A stretch of DNA of 64,000 nt, taken from the NCBI RefSeq assembly GCF_921293095.1, contig NC_060259.1:74892120-74956119 (forward strand), given 5' to 3'. Source of the stretch: Ischnura elegans. Its lineage: Eukaryota > Arthropoda > Insecta > Odonata > Coenagrionidae. Numbering within the stretch: the first letter of the stretch is position 1; each line of letters begins with the position of its first letter. Positions 25,643 through 36,299 of this stretch are shown piece after piece. Made by a program: the position numbers and the translations under genes. The notes under the pieces are model-generated. The model was not told where the DNA came from, did no database searches, and saw only the letters and a list, made by a program, of their open reading frames with translations.

Positions 25643-25875
25643 GATGAGAGCAGCTTCATTAAGTGCACTGGGGTCGTGGGGTCAGGGCGCAGGGGAGGAC
25701 TCGTGACATGAGCGGCCGCGTGACTCCAGCACGAATTCCAGTACATCCTGCCATCCGTGCCCAGAGACGAGGCCAACGCTTCTCCAAATACCACCACGCC
25801 CTTTGACTGTTTAGCCCCGATCGCATCACCGGCCGGCCTGCCCATTACTCGTACCACATACAGTGGGCAGTTCAC
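25643..25875 (-). CDS. CRMP: Alternative exon f2, CRMP type (metal-ligand His replaced)
   Basis: This 233-nt exon is homologous to the one at 29435-29667 and has the same phases. It begins VNCPLYVVRVMGRPAGDAI and contains VVVFGEALASSLGTDGRMYW, CWSHAAAHVTSPPLRPD and TTPVHLMKLLSS. Arg replaces the metal-ligand His, as expected for a non-catalytic CRMP. YW near the GTDG turn, AAAHVTSPPL and DPTTP are closer to CRMPs than to DHPases. The acceptor is CTCTCGCCAG and the donor GTAAGTGC. It ends TC and is completed by C of the next exon to Ser. It is visibly richer in GC than the other exons (for example GCGGCCGC and GCCGGCC). A palindromic MITE starts about 22 nt past its donor. Assignment as the neuronal form is inference from the Drosophila locus. 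Confidence 0.94.
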
Positions 25876-27162
25876 CTGGCGAGAGGAAATCCCGCCCAGT
25901 TCGCAAAACATACGCTTCTCTCCTCAATATGGGTTATATGCACTAACCTAGCAAGTTTCTCCCTTGCTCCTTGTCATACACACATTCACACACATATATA
26001 CAGACCAATAGATTAAACAGCTAAGGAGGCAAGTGATTACAGGGAAAATGAAAAGTGTCCATAGAGCATCATCGGAGAATTCAATGATGCAACACATTCC
26101 AAATTCCAGTAGTATTACAGAGCAGCAAAAAAGTTAAGTGGCATACAGCATTAACTATGAAATTTTCACATCTACATACACAAAACTCATATCTGAGAGT
26201 AGTGGTTATCTCAATTAGTTCAAAATTAGCAGTAAAAAAAATCAATGCCCCAAAAATCCATTGATAGGAATAGAGAAGGTAATAACAGCAAACTATGGAA
26301 ATTAAACAGTAGTTTTTAGATTTGAGAGATAATATGTTAATCAAATTTTTAATTGGGATTAGCCAGTGGGGTAAGAGGTTTAAAATGGGCTATGTTGGGT
26401 GCAAAACTCTACGAGACATTGGTTAAAGAAATAAATACAGATTAAAAGGAAAAGAGAGATATCAGAGGGATAAATGCCCAAAAAGGGGAAAAATAGGCCT
26501 CCAATGTAATTATTACATTAAAAATCAAAGAGAATGCAGTTACATCTAAATAAAGAAGTTTGCTTTGAAAGGGCCAAATGTGGTGCATTTATGATGTAAT
26601 TAATTATAGCTGGAGAGAACTTTCTTCCAAAGGAGAACTTCATGATTTTTCCTAAGTTTTAACCTAAACTCACCAGATGAACCTTAGCTCATTTGAAACG
26701 AATGATCTTGTTTTGTTTTTTTTATTATAACGCCTAGCAATTGAATCAAATAATGACTGCAATACTTTACTTTACCAAAGCCACCCACAGCTGAAATCTA
26801 ATCGAACTAAACAGTCCAATAGTCTCATTGAGGTGGTAGAGAATAAAACTATGAAAACAGAAAGCTTTCATTCTAGCATTCATGAGAATTGTCAGCTACA
26901 CCTTGTGAATAACCTGAGCAATAAAAATTTTCCCTAACATTCAAAATAACCAGAATGTAAATTTAAAAAATGGGACATCAAACCTTATTTCTGGCAAAGT
27001 ATCCACACCTATTGCAATTACTGACCTTGGTGGCATAAGGTAAGGGCCTAACATTCCAGAACAAAATTTGTACGATTGAATCGTGTCCATGGAATATGTA
27101 AATCCATACCAAAGGTTTGGAGCACGATTATTAAAAAAGAGGATTCTAAAGTTGGCTTGGCT
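25876..27162 (-). other. Intron between the two alternative exons, first part
   Basis: AT-rich, with CA/TA dinucleotide runs near 25975-26005 and no further exon recognised. I found no obvious paired docking/selector sequences by eye. Confidence 0.5.
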
Positions 27163-27283
27163 CAAATTTTCACTTATCATTAAATCGCGAAAAATAGATA
27201 TCGTCATTTAAAAATCTAAAAGCATGAAATGCATACTCCAGGAGTAATAATCTATTGATTTAGGCAATAAAAAAATAATAGCC
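27163..27283 (+). mobile_element. Fragment of family N element
   Basis: CATTAAATCGCGAAAAATAG, CATTTAAAAATCTAAAAGCA and CTCCAGGAGTAATAATC match the right third of the family N copies at 4177, 41174 and 43911. Confidence 0.8.
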
Positions 27284-27599
27284 CCAAAACCTCCTTTGAC
27301 AGGCACTTTTCTTCCTTTTTTTTCTAACCTGGTATACAGCAATTGCTTGAATTGCTCCCGACAGTATGACATTCTTCTACCTTGGCAAGCTACACACAGC
27401 TGACACTGTGCCAGACGCGGATGGATTTCATCTGTGCCTATGTGAACAATGGCAACTGCTCTCCACGCCCTGCGTGCGTAGCAAGGACTATCCGCGTCCA
27501 TGTGAAATGGCCCAAAGGCTGCCTCTATGTAGCTCCCTTAGTTGGGAGCTAGTAGCAATATCCAATAATAGGTCAGTAAAAGCAGGTAACAGGTAACAT

Positions 27600-27900
27600 C
27601 AGAGGCGCAGCATCTTATTTTTGGGGATAAAACCCCCCCCACAGCCCAGATAATTTTTTTTAGTTTAATCCATTTTACTTTATTGGATCAGCATTAATTA
27701 TAGCATAGTGTTAGGATTAATCAAATATCCCTCAGAAAGCCGTAAAACTCATCATTTTGAACCATTACTCTTAAAAATTTTCTGGAGGAGGGCCCCCCCA
27801 CAACACCTGCTTACCCTGGTGGGTATGCAATACCCCCACACTCCTAAGTATTACTTGTGCCTAAAACCCCCCCTAGCATTAATTCTTAGCTGCGCCCCTG
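27600..27900 (+). mobile_element. hAT-type MITE, family A, copy 4
   Basis: It starts CAGAGGCGCAGCATC and ends TTCTTAGCTGCGCCCCTG. Flanking octamers GGTAACAT and GGTAACAG match at 7 of 8. It lies in the intron between the two alternative exons. Confidence 0.9.
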
Positions 27901-27949
27901 GGTAACAGTAATGTTGTAAAAACGGGGAACATAATAATTGGGAACCTAA

Positions 27950-28690
27950 ACTGAAACGAGGCTCCACTGATACGAAACTTACCCCTACTTAAGGCTAGGA
28001 TGCTTATTAACCCATTCAAGACGGTGGAGTTCTCTCCTTAGCATGACTGCTGGGCTGATCCCTAAGAGACTCTTCGGTCCGCTCCGTACAGAGTATTCTT
28101 GCAGGACTTTCGTTAAGAAGGGTTTCGCAGATAATCACACCCTCTCAACATCAACCTTTTTCGACCCTTCCTAGTGGGGACTCCACATTATCTCGGACTC
28201 CAAGGGTACAGTCCAGCCAGCGAGAGTTGTCCGATGGCACTTTAAAAGGAGGGGCGGAGAGCACTGCGCCAACGTGGTTTGCAGCCAACCGCTGTCCCCC
28301 AAACGCACCTCACACCCCTGCCTAGTCATGCAACGTTGTCACATGCATATGAAGCACTGAAACAATCCTGAACCACCAAAATAAGCCCTTTCCGCAAATC
28401 GCCGAAACAGAGGATTCTTCCTTTTTTATCCTTCACGCTCGTCGTCCCTTCTGGCTGCTTTCTTCACAGAACCCTTTTGTTTACATGTCATGTGGGCGTT
28501 TCCCTTTCTTACCTGGCAACCTTGCCCCCTACCCCTTCTAGCTGTCAACGGATAACTCTCGGCGGCCGGACTGTAGTTGGGCTCTGTCCTTTTGGGGTTT
28601 ATAATCCTATCAGCGGCATTGGTTTGCAGTCAATCATGCTTTGTTTATATGAATTAACTATATGGATAATTGTTGCTTGCACATAAATTG
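27950..28690. other. GC-richer intronic island of unknown origin
   Basis: This is distinctly more GC-rich than its surroundings, with phrases such as GGAGGGGCGGAGAGCACTGC and ACTCTCGGCGGCCGG and a TTTAAAAGG that could be a TATA-like box. It may be a decayed LTR or other insertion; I could not define ends or a target duplication. Confidence 0.35.
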
Positions 28691-29434
28691 CAGACTTTGA
28701 ATTGAATTCCTTGTTTTATTCTGAGAATCATCAAATTTCGAACGAAGCTCTACCATCAATACTAATGTATTCAATGCAGTAACAATTTCCATGTCGATGT
28801 TTATAATGAAAACAAGATATAAGTTAATATTTATCTTAGAACTTCATTTAAAAATTGTAAATGCTGAATTTACAATACAAATTGTAAAAATTTGGGAATG
28901 ACAATGACATATTTGCCAAAGTCATACAGGTGATACTTCCTCATTTGCTTTGAGAAATTTTAGAAATGCCAACATCATATGAACGCCACAGTGTTTCTTA
29001 TCACATAGGTTCCATTATAGCCACCTAATGTACAGTAATCTATTTTTTTAATTGCCAACAACTATCATAGAGTTTAAAAGAGAGCCTGATATCAAAGCTT
29101 TTATGAAAATTATAATTTAAAACAAATGGATCCAATATGAATAACATCTTGGGCCAAACTGGAAATTCAAATGCGGACAGATTTCTTCCCATTTTCACCA
29201 ACACTTGCTCCAAATAATAGCTAATTTACTACAATAGTGGTTTACCAGTTATTTTCCTTACCACACTGAAAACATGAGCATGGCCACGCTTTACAATTAC
29301 CAACCAACACACCAGGCTAACAAGTCAGAGAAATATAAAATGAATAAATGTAGTTTATTTGAGGCCTATTTATCTTCCCCTCCAAATAGGCTGGCACTGA
29401 TGGCTCAGTAAGGAGGAATTAACATGATACTTAC
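28691..29434 (-). other. Intron between the alternative exons, part next to f1
   Basis: AT-rich sequence directly downstream of the DHP-type exon's donor; nothing further recognised. Confidence 0.5.
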
Positions 29435-29667
29435 CTGGCAAGCATTTCCATTAGATATTGACCAGTGGTTGAGTCCGACCTAATGGGTGGGCTCATAATG
29501 TGCCCCGCCGCGTGTCTCCAACAGTCATGCTTAATGTGCGATCCATCTGTGCCTAAGGATGCAGCTATTGGCTCTCCAAAAACTATGAGGCCTTTCTTCC
29601 TTGCATTTGCAACCTCATCAGCTGCTGATTTGCTCATAACGTGCACAACATAGAGAGGGCATTTCAC
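29435..29667 (-). CDS. CRMP: Alternative exon f1, dihydropyrimidinase type
   Basis: The 233-nt exon begins [19 protein letters not shown] and contains [31 protein letters not shown] and [10 protein letters not shown]. The His of YVVHVMSK is the fourth histidine metal ligand of dihydropyrimidinases, so a transcript with this exon keeps the whole active site (HxH, carbamylated Lys, His of QVHAENG, this His, and Asp of SDNCTF downstream). The acceptor is TTTTTTGTAG and the donor GTAAGTAT. It enters in phase 0 and leaves after two bases (AG), completed by C of the shared downstream exon to give Ser. The exon at 25643-25875 has the same length and phases and encodes the same region. Joining both, or skipping both, would shift the frame. 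Confidence 0.95.
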
Positions 29668-30363
29668 CTACAAAAAAGCCATGCCATGCAAAAGAAATAA
29701 AGGATAATCATTCAGGGATGAAATTTATGGAACTACAAAGTCTTCTAATGCCTTGGCTGGAACAAGGTAAAATGCAACTACTAGGTGTACTTTAATGACA
29801 TAGTGCAGATCATTACTTATACAGGATTTGTCCAAAAAGTAATGCAATTATTTTCAATTCAATTATAGGTATTTTTAAAAAAATCCTTCCCTCTTAATGA
29901 ATTATTTATTCCAATCTGGTACATTCTGAATATTTTAGCATATTTAATAAAAGAATTCCCAGCCTTATGTGAACAGAACCTGCGCTGCAAATGAAGTATC
30001 CTGGAAAGCTAATCTGTACTATCCTCAATGGTTAATCCAAGGATTAACCCAGCAACTGATCTGCAATTCTAGTGACCATGTTCAGCTATTTTATTCCTAA
30101 ATAAATTTATTCATGAAGGTCAGCAAACATGCAAAATGATAACTTCCTGAAGATGAAATACTTGAAACAGCGTCTAATTGTAATTTAATGTTTTGAAGGT
30201 CTTAACTGCATTACTTTCTGGGTAAAAAAACCTGTGTATCAACGGGCAAGGTAAAGTGAAATAAATTTGAGGAAATCAAAATAATCTAATGGTAAAATTG
30301 AAAAACTAACACCCCTTGAGGACTTCACAACATTAAATGGTGCAAATCAACATATGAAGGGAC

Positions 30364-30599
30364 CATGGGAGTACCCAGCGAGGGGCAGGAGGGGGCAGCT
30401 ACTCCCCCGAGAAGAAAAAATTGCAAATGTCTTTAAGGAAAATAATATTTTTTCAAGCAAATAATTTTAAAAACTAATAAAGAGCTATTACAGTTTCTTT
30501 AAAATGTTGATTTCATTCACCTTTTCAATGTTTAATCTTACCTACAACATGGCTTGCCCTCCCCCAACCCCCCTGTTTTTGATCTTGGGTACACCCTTG
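30364..30599 (+). mobile_element. hAT-type MITE, family C, copy 2
   Basis: It starts CATGGGAGTACCCAGCGAGG and ends CTTGGGTACACCCTTG. Flanking octamers GAAGGGAC and GAAGGGGC match at 7 of 8. The core is nearly identical to copy 1 at 21440. Confidence 0.9.
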
Positions 30600-31348
30600 G
30601 AAGGGGCATAAGAAAGAGGAGTGAAGGGCACAGGCATATGTGCTAAGTTCAAGCTAAGTGAACTGTTACGTAAGATTCTTCCATTAAAAATTTCCTGGAG
30701 TAAAAACCTTGATGATGAGTATAAATCTATAAATCACATTCTGATGCAGAACTTATATTCATGCAAGCTGAGCATGAGCCTTTCCTTCAAGAAAGGAAAT
30801 AATTTCAAAATAATATAAAGACAAGTCAACCCAGGTATCTCATCAGCTTCTAAAGCATCGTAATATCTTTTAAGCAATGTCCGTCATCCCACATGCAACA
30901 ATGTTACTCCAGCAACATAGCCATCATCACTCATATTTATGAATTGAAAATATGAAAACATTTTCAACCACGCCCTCCAAATTGTACCTTTATATCCAAG
31001 GGTTTCTAGAAATAATCTATATGACCAGCATCCTGCACATATTAGCTTAGACCAGTACAAAAACTCTCTAACCAACCAACTCAGGTGTGCCAAAATGGAT
31101 CGAAAGAGTAAATCTCAACTGTCAAGAAAATATATAAATTTAATCTCCTGGATTTGTTTACACAGCTTAACTTACTAACACACACAAAATAACGACAAAT
31201 TTTATTTCCTATCACAATAGAGGAATACTAGGCACCATAACCTGGCCTATTCAAATCTATCACAAACTGACTATGGGAGAGCTTACATAGCCTTATCCTC
31301 ACATTTATACGGCAAGACTTTTGCCATTTACGCTGCCATTTATGCTGT

Positions 31349-31676
31349 TTCCCACTGTCCCTCTCATTGGGATTTTTCTTCCTCATAGAAAAATCTCCCC
31401 GGGATGGTGGTAGAGAAATTGCGTACGCATGGTTTCGCTAGGTAGGGCCTCTTTTGCTTCTATAGCACTGGAGTGTTTTAACCCTATTCCCCGCCCTTCC
31501 ATCCCTTTTCCTTTCCCTGGAGGCGTCGGCGGGCTCCGATCGCGACGGCGCCTCTATCCTTTTTCCTTCCTCTCCAGCCCCTCCCCGGGTGTCCTGGCGT
31601 ATAAGCCTCAGGCTTGGTTCCGGGCCCCGGTGTGTTGTATCCCGAGAGAGGGTTCGCCCAGAACCCTCTAAGCCTT
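31349..31676 (+). mobile_element. GC-rich SINE-like repeat, family F, copy 1
   Basis: It shares TTTTTCTTCCTCATAG, GGAGGCGTCG, TCGCGACGGCGCCTC and CCCGAGAGAGGGTTCG-type blocks with 31690-32002 and, inverted, with 53300-53620. It is followed by TGTACTATGCTGT; a shorter TATGCTGT occurs at its left edge (31341-31348). It is non-coding; open frames across it are by-products of its GC content. Confidence 0.75.
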
Positions 31677-31689
31677 TGTACTATGCTGT

Positions 31690-32002
31690 ATCTACCAATT
31701 CGATCGATGTATTTTTCTTCCTCATAGGAAAATCCACTAGGATTGGTAGAATATTAATTGCGTTTCGCTTGTTTCGCTGTTAGTAGGGCCCGCCCGCCTT
31801 GTGACGGTGCAGGATTCCTCGTCCCTTCCCTTCCTTCCCTATCCCCTCCCAGGAGGCGTCGTCGCGCTCTCATCGCGGCGGCGCCTCCTCCTTTGTTCCT
31901 TCCCGTCCTTCCCCTTTTGGGTGCAGAGGAGAAAAGCTAGCGCTTACAGTCCCTGCCCCAGGAGTGTATCCCCACGAGCCCGCCCTAGGGTTTCGTTTCC
32001 AC
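31690..32002 (+). mobile_element. GC-rich SINE-like repeat, family F, copy 2
   Basis: It is flanked by a 13-bp direct repeat TGTACTATGCTGT (31677-31689 and 32003-32015), which suits target-primed integration. The start (ATCTACCAATTCGATCGATG) matches the start of the minus copy at 53620. It lies in tandem with copy 1. Confidence 0.8.
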
Positions 32003-32504
32003 TGTACTATGCTGTGCTAGTATTATCAATCCAAGGTCAAATGGTAAACGTTGTGGTAAAAGAGTATTTCATTTCCTCCCCGGCTATCACTATGAAGGAA
32101 TATTTGGACTAACTTTATTTTACTAAAACTGTCTACATTTTTTGAGGATCACTTTTTCAAACCTATGCATACAATGTACACAGCATTTTAAACATTTAAG
32201 CTTTAAAAGTGTAAAAATGCTGGCCAAATTTTCACACCAATTGCTTTTCCTGGCAATTTTATCTTTTTCCTAGCAAATTTTCTCTCAAGATTTCGTTAAA
32301 TCCTACATTCAATCCTAAAATTTAGAACTTGTACTCCTCTCCTTTGGCGTAATATGCACATTATTTTTCATTTTGGAATTAGATTAAAGCAAATTCTATT
32401 TTAGTTAGTAGCTTACTGCATAAATCACATCTTTCTTTCATGGTTTTATTGTAAAACATGCCTTACTTCATCAGTTTGACTGTGATGTACCTGACCCACA
32501 AAAG

Positions 32505-32792
32505 AAAACTCATCATCATCATCATCATCATCGTTAGTCAACAATCCTAAGATTGGTTGGACGCAGCTCTCCATTTCTCTCTCCTATCCGCTAATCTTTT
32601 CATAGCTACATATTTCTTCTCTTTTACATCCTTTATAACCTGTCCTATATAACTCATTCGGGGCCGTCCCTTGCCCTTTTTCCCTTCCACTAGTCCTTCA
32701 ACGATTGTCTTCATCAGAACATCATGCCTCAAAAAGTGGCCAACTAAGTTGTCCCTTCTTCTGCATAAGGTACTATCAATAAGAAACTGCAT
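32505..32792 (-). mobile_element. RTE-like LINE, C-terminal fragment and 3' tail
   Basis: The minus-strand frame contains RRRDNLVGHFLRHD, KTIVEGLVEGKKGKGRPR, KDVKEKKYVAMKRLADR and WRAASNQS with a stop, then AATCCTAGGATTG-like sequence and a GATGAT microsatellite tail. This is the post-RT region seen at the end of many arthropod endonuclease/reverse transcriptase retrotransposons. It is 5'-truncated. Confidence 0.85.
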
Positions 32793-33235
32793 TCACATGT
32801 GTCCAAAACACTTAGGTGAACAAGTAATGTAAGAATAAACATACACATATGAGATACTAATAAGATTTTATCAAATTTTGCTTTGTATAATTTAAGACAA
32901 ATGCATAATATATAATCAAATAAAATAACATGAGAGAATAATTGCTAATTGGGAAAAAAACCTTTCCATTAACCAGTTGCTCTATCAAGTTCTAAAACAT
33001 ATCTTTATTCACAAAATACCAACTAGAATCAAATGGAAGACATGCAGTAGTATTATTTAATATGCATTAAAAGTGCATGGCAAAGCAACCAAAAATTAGT
33101 CAAGGAATACCTAATTACCACAACTACAAATAAATTCAAGTAGCTTTAGTCTACATTACATAAATTAAGTCCTCACACATTACCCTCCTAAGATAGGGAG
33201 AGAGTGAGGGAAATACAGTGTTCTTACTGTTCATG

Positions 33236-33498
33236 CAGTGACGCAGACTCCATAGGGCCTGATGGGGCCCGAGCCCCCTCGAAAATTCGATATGGTGGGA
33301 AGGAAAAGATGTGTCAGGCTTGTCAATTTTTCCCAGTGTGTCAAGTTATTGAGAGTCAAGTTTTTAGGTCCTATTGTTCACCATATGAATCTTCTAAAAT
33401 GCTATAAAAATTTTAAAACTCACTATTTATAAAATTTCCTGGGACAAGACCCTCAGTAGGGGCCCCCCCAAACATTTTTTATAAGTCGACAACCCCTG
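33236..33498 (+). mobile_element. hAT-type MITE, family E
   Basis: It starts CAGTGACGCAGACTCCATAG, ends ATAAGTCGACAACCCCTG, and is flanked by TGTTCATG and TGTTAATG (7 of 8). As in families A-C, a GC-rich subterminal block (GGGGCCCGAGCCCCCTCG) precedes an AT-rich core and a run of C near the right end. Single copy in the window. Confidence 0.75.
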
Positions 33499-34576
33499 TG
33501 TTAATGTGTAGGAGGAGCACCTTTCGTTTCTATTTTGTTTGCATTACATTTTTAATGCAAGCATGTATTTCATATTGTTCACTAATATAAGCAACAAAAA
33601 TGCCTACATTTATAATATATGTCCACTAACTGTACTTTGTATAATGTGATGACTGAGATGCATACATATTATTAAGTTAACATTTTAACTGGTACCAAAA
33701 ATATCTTTTTCTACAAGGGTGTATTAGGTAGTTATAGTAGCAAGGATTAATACTTACTTTGAAAGATGAAGCCATAGGAATAGATCTCCTAAAGAGCATT
33801 GTCTAATTATATACTGTAAGGCCATTAAATGTAGTTTTTTTTAATACCAAAACTTCAATGTGAGTTTAAGCTTCTCTTCTTTTCAATTAAGGAAAAAACA
33901 GTTAATCATAATACTTGTGCAATTTAACTGTACATTAATTACATGAGTTAATAAAGGTTATGCATTGCTACATAAAAACATGTTATCTATGCAATGATTT
34001 AGCCCGCATAATCATTCCGCAGAAGGACTACTACATGGGTTACACCCAGTTTTTAAATCCTGATGATTGCAGTAACATCAAAACAATATGAAATGAGAAA
34101 TCCAGCTACTCTCAGATGGTCCCCATAGAAAAAATATTTATACAATGAAAATTGAAACATGAATGGAAGTACAGAGTATGAGCGCATGAATATTTGGAAG
34201 CTACTGCAGTTGCCTGAAAGTGACTTCCATGGAGCCACCTTGTTACCCCTGTATACTGGCAATACATATACCATCATCATGTATTAACAGGGTAGGTGAG
34301 CCATGACCAAGCTAATATGAGCTAGATTCACTGTAAACCAATGTGAAAACTGTGCATTCATGGTAACTCCCATCAAAATTTTTTTTTCTTTTGGGCAAAT
34401 TTACATAATTTTCTTTCAATGCAACGTCAAGAGGATAGCCAAACTTCTTCATATTTAAAAATACTCATCAGTGATGAATAACCACTTATGTACAGTAGCA
34501 ATCAGTAGAATCCATCATATTTCTAGAGTAATCCCAGATGCAATAGCCAAAAGCAATTGAGACAGAGTGAATTTGA

Positions 34577-34736
34577 ACAATTGTGCGAAAAATCCACAGA
34601 GAAAAAATCATTCGCCTTGACCGGGATTCGAACCCGGATCCCTCGATTTCCGTTATTTTCCGGAAATCGAGGGATCCGGGTTCGAATCCCGGTCAAGGCG
34701 AATGATTTTTTCTCTGTGGATTTTTCGCACAATTGT
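34577..34736. repeat. Perfect 76-bp inverted repeat with 8-nt spacer
   Basis: The arms 34577-34652 and 34661-34736 are exactly complementary by eye around TTATTTTC (34653-34660). Each arm is SINE S3 sequence, including GGGTTCGAATCCC (B box) and GATTTTTTCTCTGTGG. It lies in the intron between exon e and alternative exon f1, so the pre-mRNA would contain a long hairpin. A sequencing or assembly fold-back artefact is possible. Confidence 0.9.
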
Positions 34737-34800
34737 GCATTGCGGGTGACTCCCGTAAAAGTTATCACCGTGGCTAGTCCCGGTATACTTAAATTTGAAT
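34653..34800 (+). mobile_element. SINE family S3, plus copy
   Basis: From the B-box region GGATCCGGGTTCGAATCCCG through AATGATTTTTTCTCTGTGG to the tail GACTCCCGTAAAAGTTATCA. It is the same family as 15572-15746. The A-box half of the head is replaced by the inverted arm described at 34577-34736. Confidence 0.8.
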
Positions 34801-35381
34801 TTGAACATCCAAGAGTTAATATAGGAAGTAAATTCAGTTGAGATGCTGACGATGAGATAAGCAATTGAAAACATACTGGTGAACTCTAAAGCTCCACAAG
34901 ACTAATAATTTCAACAATGTTTCATTTATTTACATGCCACGTAACTAAATCTTCAAGAGCAATTAATTCAATTTACAGAGGCTATTGGATCTGGGTATAG
35001 ATACCACAATGAGTTAGCTCAAGCTATTAAAATTCTTATAGTTAGTGGGATATCAGGCATACTCACATTTACCATAAAAGTTGTAGCAAAGAAAAATTAA
35101 TTAGTTAATAGCCACTAGATAACTCAAAATCAGCAATGGAATTTACTGTCTATTTACCATCCTCTATTCTCCATATCTAGACAACTAAAGTCAACAGTTA
35201 TAAATCCAATACGTTAAATATGATTTTTATAGAATTTTAGCTATAAACTTTAATCAAATGGTTAATAAAAATAGGAGAGGAGAATATTGTTAGAAATTTC
35301 AAACTAACAAAATATCTGATAAATTTTGAGCTTATGACTTGGATGATCAAGTATGAGCGGCAAATATAATTCAGAACATAC

Positions 35382-35495
35382 TTGTCCAGCAATCATAGCA
35401 GCTCTGTGAACAGCTTCTTCCTCCACTTCCTCAGGTCTTGAGAGTGCATGACCCTCTGGTCCAGTCACACCGGCTGCCAAAAGCTTCCTAGTGTT
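35382..35495 (-). CDS. CRMP: DHP/CRMP exon e
   Basis: The 114-nt exon encodes NTRKLLAAGVTGPEGHALSR and then PEEVEEEAVHRAAMIAGQ. GPEGH...SRP is a hallmark of the family. The acceptor is ACTTCTCAG and the donor GTATGTTC; both ends fall on codon boundaries. It is the last common exon before the mutually exclusive pair, and the intron after it is 5.7 kb to the first alternative exon. Confidence 0.95.
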
Positions 35496-35903
35496 CTGAG
35501 AAGTGAATTTTAAAAACATTTGTAGCTAATTTCAAGTTCCATTACTTCTTGGACCACCTCAGTTTCCAAAATTAAGAGCAACTGGAAAGAATCACTAATT
35601 CATCTGCAAACATTACTTCAAGGGTAACCAGAATCCATTTTTTACCCTTAAGTATTGCTATTACCATGCATAAGGAATATAGTGTTTCAGATAGGACGTA
35701 ATAAGTCCAAATTAATCAAAATTTGTTAGAATATGATGTTAACCATGCACGAGCAAACTAACGTTATCTCTTTGAGAAATAAAACATAGATAAAAACTTC
35801 AGTTTGGGCCATAAAATCCACATTACAATTTCTGTATTTGAATGGAGGTGACTTTAATTTTAGATATTGAGGTTATAAGGAATAACAAGACTAATGCCTT
35901 TAC

Positions 35904-36083
35904 CTCTGCAATTACGCTACCATTTTCCGCATGAACTTGTGCAACAGCTCCCAGTTCTCTGCAGGTTTCAAAAACTTCATAGAGCTCCGAATCCTCAAGC
36001 ATGAAAACATCTTTGTACGCCATAAACATTTTAAAAGAATTAATTCCATTTTCTTTGCATAAAAGTGCCATTTCTTCCTTAAC
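35904..36083 (-). CDS. CRMP: DHP/CRMP exon d with carbamylated-Lys and His metal ligands
   Basis: This exon is exactly 60 codons. It contains [13 protein letters not shown], where the Lys of SFKMF is the residue carbamylated to bridge the two metal ions in DHPases and the Tyr of MAYK is catalytic. It also contains [10 protein letters not shown], whose His is a further metal ligand. These residues are intact and lie in an exon common to both splice forms, so they alone do not tell enzyme from CRMP. The acceptor is TTTCATAG and the donor GTAAAGG. Confidence 0.96.
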
Positions 36084-36171
36084 CTATGAAATAAAATGAA
36101 GGACATAAGTGGATTCAAATAAAATTCTCATAATTTGATAGGTATGAGTTCAGATAATTGCATTCACATAC

Positions 36172-36299
36172 TTTGTCAGACCACCATGTCACTGCAACAT
36201 GGAGGGCATAATCACAGCATACTTTTTCATCCGCTAAACTTCTCCATTTATCATAAGCTTCAAGTAATGATTCTCCTTTAGCAGGTATCACAAAGTCCA
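36172..36299 (-). CDS. CRMP: DHP/CRMP exon c
   Basis: The 128-nt exon encodes [19 protein letters not shown] followed by [20 protein letters not shown] and WSDK, matching the strand-helix stretch after the GGTTM turn of the family. The acceptor is CACCCACAG and the donor GTATGTG; it ends on a codon boundary. The next intron is only 88 bp. Confidence 0.94.

Noticed and set aside
28220..28240. Promoter (TTTAAAAGG) for a separate gene
   Set aside because: No coding sequence follows on either strand; a decayed LTR or chance match is more likely.
31429..32112. Open frames of 60-100 codons in GC-rich DNA
   Set aside because: They overlap in different frames across the SINE-like family F and owe their length to GC content.
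34557..34864. Overlapping open frames on both strands reading TGIRTRIPRFP-like peptides
   Set aside because: They are translations of the SINE S3 palindrome (the TRIP-like words come from the B-box region), not genes.
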